Shown here one piece after another: positions 54,561 through 64,000 of a DNA stretch of 64,000 nt; the stretch's first letter is position 1; each line of letters opens with the position of its first letter. The notes beneath the pieces are model-generated. The model was not told the DNA's origin. It did no database searches and saw only the letters and a program-made list of their open reading frames with translations. A program made the position numbers and the translations under genes. Source of the DNA: Dryocosmus kuriphilus (lineage: Eukaryota; Arthropoda; Insecta; Hymenoptera; Cynipidae); the NCBI GenBank assembly GCA_038277395.1, contig CM076193.1, positions 174,384,711 through 174,448,710 of the forward strand. The letters run 5' to 3'.

Positions 54561-55728
54561 GCTCGACGGTGAAGGGGCACAGCTGGAGAATTGATGAAGT
54601 GGACGGTCCTCAGTGATGTCACGAGCCTCTCGGCCTTGGCCTCTAGCGAGATTTTCTTGGTATTTTGTCGCACCTCCCTCCTGTATGTACACCAGTTTAA
54701 TTTGTTAAGCTGCGAGCAGCAGGATGCGTCCGGGGTACACTGGCCGCACCGGTCCTGTTGCCTATCCATGTGCGTGCAGTGTCGCGCGTAGATTATATTC
54801 CGCGGCTCGTCTTCGGTCTTGTCTAGATTTGCTGGGGCGTGGCTGCGGACGGATTTGAGTAATTAGGTGCGTGAATTGGGGGGAGGGGGGCGGAGCGGGT
54901 TTGGCGGGTTTATACCGTTTTCTTCGGTGCTGCCCGGATTCTCTCTGTCTGCTTTCTGGAGGAAGAGTTGTCCATCCTTGTGACCGGAATTATGTCCGCT
55001 CCAATAAATGGTCGATAAAGAATATAATTTTAAGAATAGTAAGGGCATCTTGTATTCCACCTGTAGGATGATAGCTGGGATACCAACTATCGGATCGGGG
55101 GGAGGTGGGGGTGGGGGTTGAATCGAGGTGACGCGAATGCATCCTATCGCGACAGCCGGTTTTCCGCCTGCCTGACAAGGAAAGGAAGAGAGAGAGACAG
55201 GGGGAGAGAGTGAGAAGGAGGGAATGATAGCTGGATTAACAGCTATCTGGAAGGAAGTAGGAAGGAGGAAGGTCTACGGATGCGAAAAGAAGAAAACTCA
55301 CCATAGTTGCTGGGATCTAGGTTTATTAGTGTCAGTCGGGAATACCAGTCTGACACGGGTCCTTTTCTGTCCTCAACCTCGGCTCCTTATATCTTCACCA
55401 TCGCGTAGAAGACGTGCGGAGAGCAGAAAGCTTATCGGTGGGAAAAACGCGCGTTCGAACTGTCACTTTCAACGTAAGCACTAGCGCGCCTTTCTCATCT
55501 CGGCAGGACATAAGCTTGCTCACACCAAGGTAAGGTAGTCATCTCTCTTTCCCGTTGTCTTACGAGTTCAGAGTGCAGTTACATCCTGTCTTACTTCTAC
55601 TTAATGGCTATTATTATTTTCTATGTTTAAGTAACATTATCTTTCGCGGCAGTTTCCGATCGAATGACTAAGCATCGTCTGCGAGAGGGTTTTATTTACT
55701 TAAAAGATTCTTGTCCTTATGCGAGTCA
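54557..55728 (-). repeat. 5' LTR remnant of the gypsy-type element
   Basis: Aligns with the left LTR from about 51110 on, lacking its outer part where it joins pol. Contains CATAGTTGCTGGGATCTAGG and the AGTAACATTATCTTTCGCGG end. One copy of the G-run unit (55095-55180). Confidence 0.82.
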
Positions 55729-56446
55729 TGAATAACAAAACGATTCCATCTTTTCGAGAGAATAAGGGGTTATATTATTTCCTTACAGTTATAGATATAT
55801 TTTCCAAATATGTCTGGGCTGTTCCTATCAAAAGTAAGAATAGGCAAGATGTTACTGCTGCCATGAGATCCATACTTGTACAGGGAAGCGTTCCAAAAAA
55901 AGTACACACTGATTAAGGCAAAGAATTTTACAACTCACATTTTAAGACACTGGTGCAGAAATATAGCATGAAACTATACTCAAATTATAGTAATCTAAAA
56001 GCATCAATTGTTAAACGATTTAATTACACAACCAAAAATTTGATATGGCCGCAGTTCTGTTTACAAAGTAATTATAAACGGCTCGATATCTGATACACTC
56101 TGGTTTCCAAGTATAACAATATGAAACATCGTACTATTGGTATGAAACATAAAGAGGTTAAACCTGAAGATGAGGAAGACTTGATGGAGCGATCCAGTAT
56201 CCATAGAAAAATACCCTCAAGGAGAGAAAAATTCAAGGTTTGTGATAATGTTTGAGTCAGCAAGTATAAGAACATTTTCGAGAAAGAATTCCAAATGAGC
56301 CATTAACGTATAAACTAAAGGACTGTCAGGATCAGCCTCTGTCTAAGGGATTCTATCAAGAAAAACTATTAAAAGTTATGTTTCCTGACATTTCCCTTGT
56401 GGAGAAAGTCATCAAGCGATGTGGTGATAAAGTCTATGTCAAATAG
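55729..56446 (+). pseudogene. Polinton integrase, main part
   Basis: Resumes with NNKTIPSFRENKGLYYFLTV, IDIFSKYVWAVPIKSK, then KKVHTD (second catalytic Asp), a TAA stop and GKEFYNSHFKTL. The block SIVKRFNYTTKN carries Lys where the third catalytic Glu is expected. YNNMKHRTIGMKHKEVKPED and a chromodomain-like tail with SKYKNIFEKEF and YVK follow, to the stop at 56446. At least two stops, one frameshift and one lost catalytic residue. Confidence 0.85.
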
Positions 56447-56464
56447 ATTGGCCTTGACAGTTCA

Positions 56465-56880
56465 CTCAACAGCTGGTTTGATAATATAGATATATAATCA
56501 AAGTAACATTAAATTAATATTAAATTAACGTTAAAGTAACGTTAAACTTACGTTAAAATAATTTTAAACTAAGGTTATTCTAACATTAAAGTAATGTTAA
56601 ACTAACGTTAAAATAACATTAAGCTAGCGTTAAACTAACGTTAATGTAATGTTAAAAAAGCTTTAAATTAACGTTAATGTAATGTTAAACTAACCGCAAA
56701 CTAATTTTAAACTAACGCTGATTTAACTTCAACTTATAGTTATAGTATAGTTAATTTACAGTTAATTTAACATTAAACTGTAGTCAAAATCTAGTTGACA
56801 TATAGTTCATTAAATAGTAAACTATAGTGAAAGTATAGTTAAGTTATAGTTAATTTAACATTAAAGTATAGTTAGAGTAT
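56465..56880. repeat. GTTAAA/ACGTTAAA low-complexity array between integrase and polymerase
   Basis: Variations of AACATTAAAGTAATGTTAA and CTAACGTTAAA at 11-13 bp. It resumes at 58217-58340 after the mariner, so one array was split. It lies between two convergent genes. Confidence 0.85.
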
Positions 56881-56881
56881 A

Positions 56882-58214
56882 CGAGGCACGTCCAGAAAGT
56901 AAGTGTACTCAATTTATGTAGGCTTCAAAAAAAAATGTATTAAAACAAAAACATAGTTGGTTACACTTGTACATATGTAAGTTATTTTTCGACATTGTCA
57001 CCATCCCTCTCGATGCAAGTGGAGAACCGCGGGATCAATTTTTTGATGCCTGCATCGAAGAAGTCTCCCGCCAGCTCTTTCGCCCACTTCTCCATCTCCC
57101 CCTTTACCTCCTCGTCCGCTGAAAACTTGTTCCCAACCATGTGCACCTTCAGGGAAGTGAAGAGATGGAAATCTGAAGGGGCTTGATCAGGGGAATACGG
57201 GGGGTGGTTCAAAACGTCCCAACCAAAAGAATCCAGGAGTTGCTTCATGGTGGTGGCCGAGTGAGGTTTGGCATTTTCATGCGGCAGGCAGACTCCCTTT
57301 GTCAGCATGCCCCTCCTTTTATTCTGAATTGCCCTTTTCAATTTTTTCAGCATCTCACAGTATCTTCCCGCGTTGATGGTCTCCCCGCTAGGCAAACATT
57401 AAATTAAAATTATGCCTTTATGGTCCCAAAACATGGATACCATGATTTTTTTGGATGAAATTGTGGTTTTGAATTCCTCGGCGGAGGGTGACAAGGTGTG
57501 GCGCCATTGTTGAGACTGCCTCTTAGTTTCAGGCGTATAGTGGGCAACCCAAGTTTCGTTTCCAGTAACAATAGAGTAGAGGAAATCATCGCCTTCGCGT
57601 TTGTAGCGCTCCAAAAACTCTTTGGATCTCTGTACTCGATTCAACTTGTGCTGTTCTGTCAGCTGTTTTGGGACACACCTCGCAGACAATTTCCGATATT
57701 CCAGAGTTTCCGCGATTGTTTCGTGTAACAGGAATCTGGAGATTTGCGGAAATATCGCAGAAAGATCATCTAACGTCAATCTGCGATCGTCACGGACCGC
57801 AATCTCGATTTTTTCCACAAGTTCGTCAGTCACAATTAAAGGCCTTCCGCTCCTCTGATCATCATGCACGGAAGTGCGGCCATTTTTAAATTCGCGACAC
57901 CACTTGTACACACTTGTCCGATTCATAGCTCCATTACCGTCAACAGTTTTCACCTCATTATAAATCTCAACTGGAGCTTTTCCCTTCACAACGAGGTAGC
58001 AAATGACGGCGCGAATTTCGCACTTGGCGGGAGATACGATCGACATTTTTCGTGAGAGATGATACTGCGTCAACAGTTTTCAACACACTCACCTCAGTTT
58101 GGTCTCTTTTTGAAGGGGAGTGGTCAGGCTACGTGGCAGTGTCGACAACATGTCGAAAAAGTATTCCTCACAGCTGTAAGAGTACCAGCACACTTATCTT
58201 CTGGACGTTCCTCG
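56882..58214 (-). mobile_element. DD34D mariner element, copy 2
   Basis: Inverted ends CGAGGCACGTCCAGAAAGTA / complement, TA on both sides (56880-56881, 58215-58216), 1333 bp. Same family as 3417-4662 but fuller. Inserted in the TA-rich array of the Polinton. Confidence 0.95.
56982..58046 (-). pseudogene. mariner transposase copy 2: one stop, one lost catalytic Asp
   Basis: Starts MSIVSPAKCEIRAVICYLVV at 58046. HTH region: KAPVEIYNEVKTVDGN, YKWCREFKNGR, RSGRPL. First catalytic motif reads TGNETWVAHY: the Asp is Asn. Second: LPHENAKPH (Glu, as in copy 1). Third: PDQAPSDFHLF. A single in-frame TAA at about 57396 (after WDHKGIILI) breaks an otherwise complete frame of about 354 codons ending IERDGDNVEK. 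Confidence 0.92.
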
Positions 58215-58216
58215 TA

Positions 58217-58404
58217 GTTAGGTTATGGTTAAGCTGTTGTTAATTTAATATTAAGCTATTGTTAATTCAATTTTAGAATATAGTTCAATTTGCTTCAAAT
58301 TATAGATACTTTAACACTAAACAAACTATAATCATATGTATCAACTAGATCTAAATGTTTTTTTGAAAAATAAAGGAAACTGCGTGTGCATATAATGTTC
58401 TTGT
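58217..58404. other. Remainder of the low-complexity array and polymerase 3' flank
   Basis: GTTAATTTAATATTAAGC-type repeats, then AT-rich sequence to the polymerase stop region. Confidence 0.6.
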
Positions 58405-59874
58405 TTATTCTAAAGCCATTAATATATTCACAATCCTATTCTGCGTTTTAATATTTTGTAAGCAGTCAATGTAGTCATTAATTTCTATATCTTCCTTCAT
58501 CACACCTGCCTTTACGCCTTTCGCTTTCCTGATAAAATCATGGCTGTTTGCTCGCAAGCTATACCTTTTACTCCACAAGCCAACAAACTCTGTTAAGATT
58601 TTACCTTTACATTCGTCTTTCATAAGACCTAAAATGTTTTTTTTGACTTGTGGAAAACCCTAGATATTATTCGCAGTAGAGTCAGACGTATCAAAATTGC
58701 GGATATCTTCTTCCATGTCTGCGTATATATTTGGAGATTTAACCTCATCAATAAAGCTGTCTGTGTCTATATACAGCATTTGAAGGTTACTACCATACTT
58801 GGGCAACATGTAGTCATAATGAAAGTCATACATCAAAGTATTGTAGATATCTAGCATACTGAGCCCTACGTATATCGATTTATTGAACAAAGCATCAGTC
58901 TTTCTCAATTCCACAGCAACGAGATCTTCACTGACGATTGCGCGACTGTGGAAGTTGGGTTTTGATATGAGGGCTTCTGCACCGTATCTATCTTCCCACT
59001 TTGTGACAAGTTTGACTTCTACATTTTTACGCATGTTCTCGATTGTTCTTCCATATACCGCATTGTTAATTAGGTTAAAAAGATTCTTTTCGAAATCGTT
59101 TCGGACTTTTGCTCTCATTGAGGTATTGAAATCTATGTAGGGTTTGAGCCAAGAGGATTGACTGAATTTGAGTACTCGATGAATTTTGGATAGTTTAAGA
59201 CCATTTGCCAAAGCTTTTTTAAGTGCACGATAATGGAGACCATATATGCGCTTGGGTACGAGGGCAGTTAGCAGCTACTTCTGCACTCACCATGGCGGTT
59301 TCGAGCATTCAGTACAAAAAGCCAAATCATTGTGAGCATCATGAAGCTCCTCCGGGTATTCTAAGTCTACTTCCGAAATATAGCCAACAGGTGAATCTTC
59401 AGGAACATTAAAGTCAGTATGTAAATTTAAGACCCAGTGGAAACCACCATAGGGAATTCATTGCGCCATTTCCCAACCATACATTTTTTTGGCGTCAATG
59501 TAGACCAGAAGAATGATCTCACCATTCTCATTGTAAACTTCCATGTATGGGCTATTTGCTTTGGCACAGCGGTTAGATCATTCGCTTACTCCATCCGTAA
59601 TACCCAGCTCAAAAAACATGAGTTTAACAATATCAGTGAGGAGTTCTAGCTTTATTTTGGTATACTTAAACATGGCATCGACATTCAAACCGGGAGTCGT
59701 ATAATAGTGTGCTGGACCTAGACCTACGCTTTCAGGAACTGTTCTCGGAAATCGTAGATATCCGCAAGTAACAAAACATCTGTTTTCATATACAAATCAG
59801 CGTACTCACCAAGATTTTTAGATAAACACAGACCATACACGTTGCGCGTGTGCATAGTCTTCGTCAAAGATATG
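58405..59874 (-). pseudogene. Polinton family B DNA polymerase, palm/fingers/C-terminal part
   Basis: Protein-primed replicative polymerase. In minus-strand order: YIDAKKMYGWEMAQ (motif A with its Asp; near 59490), YGGFHWVLNL, EDSPVGYISEVDLEYP, HYRALKKALANGLK, IHRVLKFSQSSWLKPYI, FNLINNAVYGRTIENM (motif B), MLYIDTDSF (motif C with DTD), and the C-terminal MKDECKGKILTEFVGLWSKR. The catalytic residues are present but the frame is broken near 58640, 59215 and 59450. A solo LTR separates it from the upstream part. Confidence 0.88.
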
Positions 59875-60917
59875 TGTAGCGGTCTTTTTTTGGTACTGTT
59901 ATCGAACTTGTCCCAGCCGACGCTTCAGCCTAGCCAGGGTCAGGTTTTGAGACAATCAGACAACATGTTCTCTGAGTACAATTGTAGAATATCGATTTAC
60001 TTTAACTAATAGGTGCTTACAATGTTTGAGTGTTGTGCATGTGATAAGGGAAGTGTGTGTGTACGGCGGTGACTGCGTAGTGTGGTGTACGCGTGCGCGT
60101 TACGTTACATAGTGTGTATGTCGATGGTCTCCGCGGGTGGTCGTGAGGGGCGGTTTTGGTATGTTTCCCTCTCTCTGGACGCATCACTCCGGGCCCTGTA
60201 ATTACAGACATTTGCTGACTGCTGGCGTTCGCCATCCTGCCCACGGAGATCCTCGTCCGGTGCTTGATTTCGATGGCGGGCAGTGGCCTAGGGTAGATTC
60301 AGTCGGTGAGTCGGTCTCGGGTTTCAAGGGGCGACCCAAGGAGCACCCATTGATCCCCGTATGCGATAGGTTCGCGTAGCTATGGGAGCACCCATTGAGT
60401 ACGAAAACCGTATACCGTCGCCGGTTCGGTCGGTCCAGAAGCCGGTTTCGGTTGGCAAGAGGGGACCATGGTAGCACATATTGATCCCCGTATGCACTAG
60501 GTTCGCGTTGCCATGGGAGCGTCCATTGACCACCAAAACCGTACACCGTCACCCGGCCGGTCAGGTCGAGTAGTCAGGTCGGTCCTGGGGAACGGCAAGT
60601 GTAAGAATACCTACTCTTTGCGGTTCCCAGGACCTTCAGCCTACCATAGGAGCGCCTATTGGTAGGGAGGAGGTATGAGTTTCACCAGACAATAGCTCAC
60701 CGATATGCTCGGTGAGTCTCACCCAACTCAACTGCCGACTTTGCGTCGCGCGTCTGGTATTAAAGAGTCGGTCGGTGCTGGTAGCACGTGGTGGGGTAGC
60801 ATGGTGGGAAAACCTCCCCACTATATAGCAGGGCTATAGGTATGCTTGTGGCTGGAGCGCACGGTGATGCACTGCCTGTGCCCGAAAGTATGTGATAGTG
60901 CATAATCACTCGTCACA
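59875..60917. mobile_element. Solo LTR, 1.04 kb, second member of the 130-bp-unit family
   Basis: Starts TGTAGCGGTCTT and ends CGTCACA like the one at 8988-10814. Shared inner blocks: ACGCTTCAG...AGCCAGGGTCAGGTTTT, GGTCGGTCCTGGGGAA, GGCAAGTGTA. Flanks TATG (59871-59874) and TATA (60918-60921) would be a duplication with one change. Two 130-bp units (about 60320-60560) instead of four, and only a short GT stretch. Sits in the polymerase gene. Confidence 0.85.
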
Positions 60918-62747
60918 TATAAGTTTCATTTAGAGCACTATAAAATTATTCTCTGCGTAGCACTTGGGTCTCCAATATTTTATCCCTCGAGTCTAAGTAT
61001 CCGTGAGGTAACACACCTTTACGTGTAAGTAATTGAATTTTTTCCCGAGTTAGATTGGCGAACACGGAATTCACAAGCTTATACGGCTCTCAGTATGAAA
61101 CTCGTATTTCTAACGATGACGCCATGAATCTAAATGAGTCAATGAAGCGAAATTTTATCCCACTCACCTTGACATATTTCGTGAAAGAAATATATCTTTC
61201 TTCGCTCAAGGGGAGGAGGTGAACTTTACCTTCAAGTTCTGTACAAATTTCACGAATTGTCAACTGTGTGTCATATCCAGTGAGATTATGGAACACCGCA
61301 AGTATAATTCGTGAATCTTGATAGTTTATGTTACAATCATGATGGACCAGCCCTCAATATTTACCAGTCAAATGGCAGTGATCGCGAACCTTTACTTCTT
61401 CGTGTGATATTTTCTTCTCATAAATATAGCATACAGTTGCTTCCCTGAAGGCAGACTTCTGCTTACGAATAAGATCATCCATAGGAATTGCGCATAGGAA
61501 GACTGTTTCAACATCTTCAGCCAATTGCTCCAATTCCTTGGCAAACTAATTCGCAGTATCTGTATCTTCAGGGCAGAAACGATAGCCAGACAAAGAATCA
61601 GCATAGCTGCATTTCGAATAATACCCTATACTGAAGATTTCATGGCGTTGCAAAACTTCAGGTTTTCAGGTGTAGGCTTTATTTTCCTGCGGTTTCTCAG
61701 GCCGTTTAAGCAGACATTCGCAGTCTGCATAGACAATGAATGGGACCTTTCCTTATTGTTAAAATTTTTAAACCCCACATAGTTGTTGCCAGGTTTGTGT
61801 AGATTAATTTTATGATAGTTTAGGATCGTACAGTCTTCTTTATGTGTGGACAATTTTTCTTCGCTTGTAAAATAGTGGAGACATCTATTGCAAATATGTT
61901 TTTTCTATCAAAGATTTGATAGCTGCTTACTAATGAGTCTAGACAGATCTTTTATCCACACATAATGGAAGTTATAAGAATCTTCATTATCGTCGTCGTC
62001 GTCGTCGTCGTCCTCGTTTTCATCAAGACTCTCGTCAATGTAATGTTCTTTAACATGAAGAAAGTTAACGTGTTGTTTCCTCCATTCAGATGTTAGATGT
62101 GCAGGGACAATTCGTATAATTAAACTTTCTTCTATTCAGAACATACACGTTTACAGAGATATTATTTAATTTTTCGAGTTTTTATATATCTTTCAGAGTT
62201 ACAAGAGAGCTTATTTTACCTAAATCTAATTCATCCTTATATGTAGTATAGTTAGAAATACTATGTAAATTTGTGGAGCCGTATACAACACCGATAACGC
62301 TGCCCATTTGAGAGATTCGTTGTCATTATTTTGTATATTAATACAAGCCCGTTTCCTTTAAATTGGTTCCGGTAATTCGATATATAAGCTAGCCTGCATA
62401 GGGTTGTATTTATTAATGTTAATTTCTAGCTTTATAATCGAATGTAATTTCCAGTCAGGATCGGTTCTTTGGAAACCTTCATGTTTTTTGAGAATTGGTT
62501 GTTTTACATTATCGTTGAGCCAATCATGAAACAGAGTCGTAGGAAAAATTTCCCATCTTACGCGATTAGTAAGAGGATCTCTCACACCTTCACCTTGTAT
62601 TGGTAACGCATCCAGCTGAACACGCAGGCAATGAACTTGTTCGACGATATTTACAGATTTTTTTCGTTCAGCTGATGACAGCAGATCCACAGCCTCCTTG
62701 CTCAGGATGAGCTTAGCCCATTTCTGTAGTAGCGCAGAAGTCTCCAT
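60918..62747 (-). pseudogene. Polinton family B DNA polymerase, N-terminal and exonuclease part
   Basis: Starts METSALLQKWAKLILSKEAV at 62747, with LNDNVKQPILKKHEGF and LEININKYNPMQASLYIELP to a stop at 62358. Shifted frames then give NNDNESLKWAALSVLY, an Asp run from a (GTC)n stretch (61987-62030), VWIKDLSRLVSS, VRDHCHLTGKY (Cys/His block) and FHNLTGYDTQLTIREI (exonuclease motif), then FIDSFRFMASSL. At least five frame breaks. Together with 58405-59874 it gives roughly 1100 codons, usual for the family. Confidence 0.85.
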
Positions 62748-62839
62748 CTTGTTTTTTTTTTCGTACTACTGATCTCCTAGGCAGATGAGGGAATGGCTAA
62801 ACTTCAATTCTTTCTCAGCTTCTATAGTCCAAAACATAT

Positions 62840-63175
62840 ACTAGTACTACTACAAACAAAAAAGGCCATGTACTAATACTAGCATACACTGTAAGTAAAA
62901 AAAGACATGTCCTAATACTAAAAGCAAAGAAAAGCCATGCACTATAAGTAATAAAAGCCATGCAATCTATCATGCACAGTACTACCATTCACGACAATGA
63001 AAAAAAGCCATGCACTAATACTACAAGCAAAAAGCCATGCACTAATACTACCATGCGAATTATCATACACTAATACTACAAGCAAAAGTCATGCACTAAT
63101 CCTACAATGCACTATAAGTAAAAAAAAGCCTTGCAAACTATCATGCACTAATCCTACAAGCAAAAAGCTATGAAA
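62840..63175. repeat. Degenerate array of AAGCCATGCACTAATACTAC units
   Basis: About 30-60-bp units with CACTAATACTACAAGCAAAA and CTATAAGTAAAAAAAGCC, between the polymerase start and the right TIR. Probably lies in the polymerase promoter region. 63176-63327 holds nothing further recognised. Confidence 0.82.
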
Positions 63176-63327
63176 ATATAGATTGAACACGTACCTTGGA
63201 TTCTCTCTGGATCTGATTTATCACCTTCTGGATCGCTCGATGAGGTTTGGTATCGGGTAATGCGATGGAATGATCAGCATGCGGACCTTATATAACAATC
63301 CAGGCATACACACACGCTGGAATTGGC

Positions 63328-63720
63328 TTCCCCACTTAGAGGAGGACCCTAGGTGGGAGTGCGCAAAGGGTCTCCCATGCGCAGAATCTAGTGGCGCTGT
63401 TTGCTGATAAGATAAAGCGCGCAAATATTCAAAATGAGAGTATAAGAATATGTATTTTAAGAAGATTTATTGATAAACTAAGTTAAACTTAATAGGAGGA
63501 GGGGAAATTTAATCATTTTATTATTTGAAAAAATGGAGGAATCATCATTGAATGACGTCGAAATAGTAACGATGCGTATGAAAAATATATATACTGGTGT
63601 ATAAAAAATATTCATTGAAATCTTCAAAACATATCTGGAGTGCAGTGGTTCTGTTAGTGTTTGAAAAAATAGTATATATATACTAGTGTATCCAAAATAT
63701 ATTTCTTGAAATTTTCTACT
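63328..63720. repeat. Right TIR of the Polinton
   Basis: Complement of the left TIR. Its outer part repeats a block (GAAATTTTC, ATACTAGTGTAT) about 110 bp apart, present once on the left, so the two ends differ in sub-repeat number. Ends ...TTTTCTACT next to TCATTT. Confidence 0.92.
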
Positions 63721-63726
63721 TCATTT

Positions 63727-64000
63727 TGCTTTCATTTATTTTCCTCTCCTTTGTTTTATTTATTTCATTTCATTTGTTATGCATTTGATATCTTTTTTGT
63801 GTTTTTCGTTTTATTTTATTCCACTCTATTTTATTTTATTTTCTTTTATCCATTTTATTCATTCTATTGACAGACATGATTCATGCATCTACGTCACCTA
63901 TGTGCCTGAGCCTTGGACATATTCACCTACGTGCGGGAGCCTTACATATCTTCACCTACTTCATTTATTCTATTATATTATATTTTATTTGTTTTATTTC
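63727..64000. other. Right flank of the Polinton
   Basis: TTTTATTT-rich sequence and a short direct repeat (TTCACCTACTTC / TTCACCTACGTG, TGCCTGAGCCTT / TGCGGGAGCCTT, 63895-63960). No gene. Confidence 0.5.

Larger units (their letters stand above)
50351..55728 (-). mobile_element. Gypsy-type LTR retrotransposon, internally deleted, inside the integrase gene
   Basis: Left LTR 50351-52352 and right LTR remnant about 54557-55728 share long stretches (TGCGTCCGGGGTACACTGGC, TTATATTCCGCGGCTCGTC, AGTAACATTATCTTTCG). Gene order shows the element is on the minus strand, starting TGACTCGCATAAGGAC at 55728 and ending ...CAGACAACA at 50351. Between the LTRs only the end of RNase H, integrase and a 3' region remain; primer site, gag, protease and reverse transcriptase are deleted, and the right LTR joins pol directly. 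No clean target duplication is visible; flanks read GAAAT and TGAAT. Confidence 0.88.
42637..63720. mobile_element. Maverick/Polinton, 21 kb, with TIRs and 6-bp target duplication
   Basis: TCATTT flanks both ends (42631-42636 and 63721-63726); a 6-bp duplication is the Polinton signature. Inverted ends are 354 and 393 bp. Gene order left to right: unknown small gene (-), capsid-like gene (-), second structural-like gene (-), packaging ATPase (+), conserved unknown (+), small gene (+), integrase (+), family B polymerase (-). Four later insertions total about 10.3 kb, so the original remainder is about 10.8 kb, shorter than usual for the family. I see no adenovirus-type protease. The element is dead: almost every gene has stops, frameshifts or insertions. 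The right terminus begins AG on the complement, as usual; the left one has drifted. Confidence 0.9.

Noticed and set aside
58660..59211. Host or mitochondrial-plasmid DNA polymerase
   Set aside because: Motifs B and C fit protein-primed polymerases in general, but its position inside matched TIRs next to an rve integrase and packaging ATPase identifies a Polinton.
1..64000. tRNA, rRNA or other structural RNA genes
   Set aside because: I looked for cloverleaf boxes and rRNA-like blocks by eye and found none convincing; a tRNAscan or Rfam run would settle it.

Overview
This is eukaryotic, AT-rich, repeat-dominated DNA, almost certainly from an arthropod and most likely an insect. A hymenopteran is my best guess, because the Lys/Glu-rich non-LTR ORF1, the Polinton gene set and the transposase families look like those common in parasitoid wasps and ants; that is inference. 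I see no clear single-copy host gene. The only exon-like ORF without an obvious transposon context is at 2795-3363 (-). Nearly everything else is transposable elements inserted into one another, and most of their genes are broken.

Layout. 1-2000: two partial DD41D (rosa-like) Tc1/mariner elements. 2.8-4.7 kb: an unknown exon-like ORF and a DD34D mariner. About 5-20 kb: a Transib/RAG1-like transposase gene on the minus strand, split into three pieces by element Y (14196-17980) and element X (about 5930-13722). X contains a DD41D element (7860-11954), which contains a solo LTR (8988-10814), giving four nested levels. 20.0-23.2 kb: another DD41D element with about 640-bp inverted ends. 23.4-26.6 kb: non-LTR remnants (ORF1 and an APE endonuclease). 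26.6-39.2 kb: an inverted partial copy of a Sola2-like element with long phased A-tract arrays, a PIF/Harbinger-like MITE, a mariner fragment, a 1.5-kb non-autonomous element and a 6-kb autonomous-type Sola2-like element with the same termini. 39.25-42.2 kb: a foldback element and a tandem duplication with GC-rich minisatellites.

42637-63720: a 21-kb Maverick/Polinton bounded by 350-390-bp inverted repeats and a perfect 6-bp target duplication (TCATTT). It still shows a capsid-like gene, a second structural-like gene, an FtsK/HerA-type packaging ATPase, two small conserved genes, a retroviral-type integrase and a protein-primed family B DNA polymerase. All are eroded except one apparently intact ORF at 48861-49823. 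It was hit by at least four later insertions: an LTR-like segment (43686-46261), a gypsy-type retrotransposon inside the integrase gene (50351-55728), a mariner (56882-58214) and a solo LTR inside the polymerase gene (59875-60917).

The least expected signals cut across element families. Exact nuclear-receptor half-site-like motifs (TCAAGGTCA) recur in the inverted ends of two unrelated DNA-transposon families. The same 41-bp minisatellite plus tail follows DD41D transposases and also the Sola2-like gene. The solo LTR family carries 130-bp tandem units with paired dyads. Boundaries and family names come from reading alone; no database search was possible.
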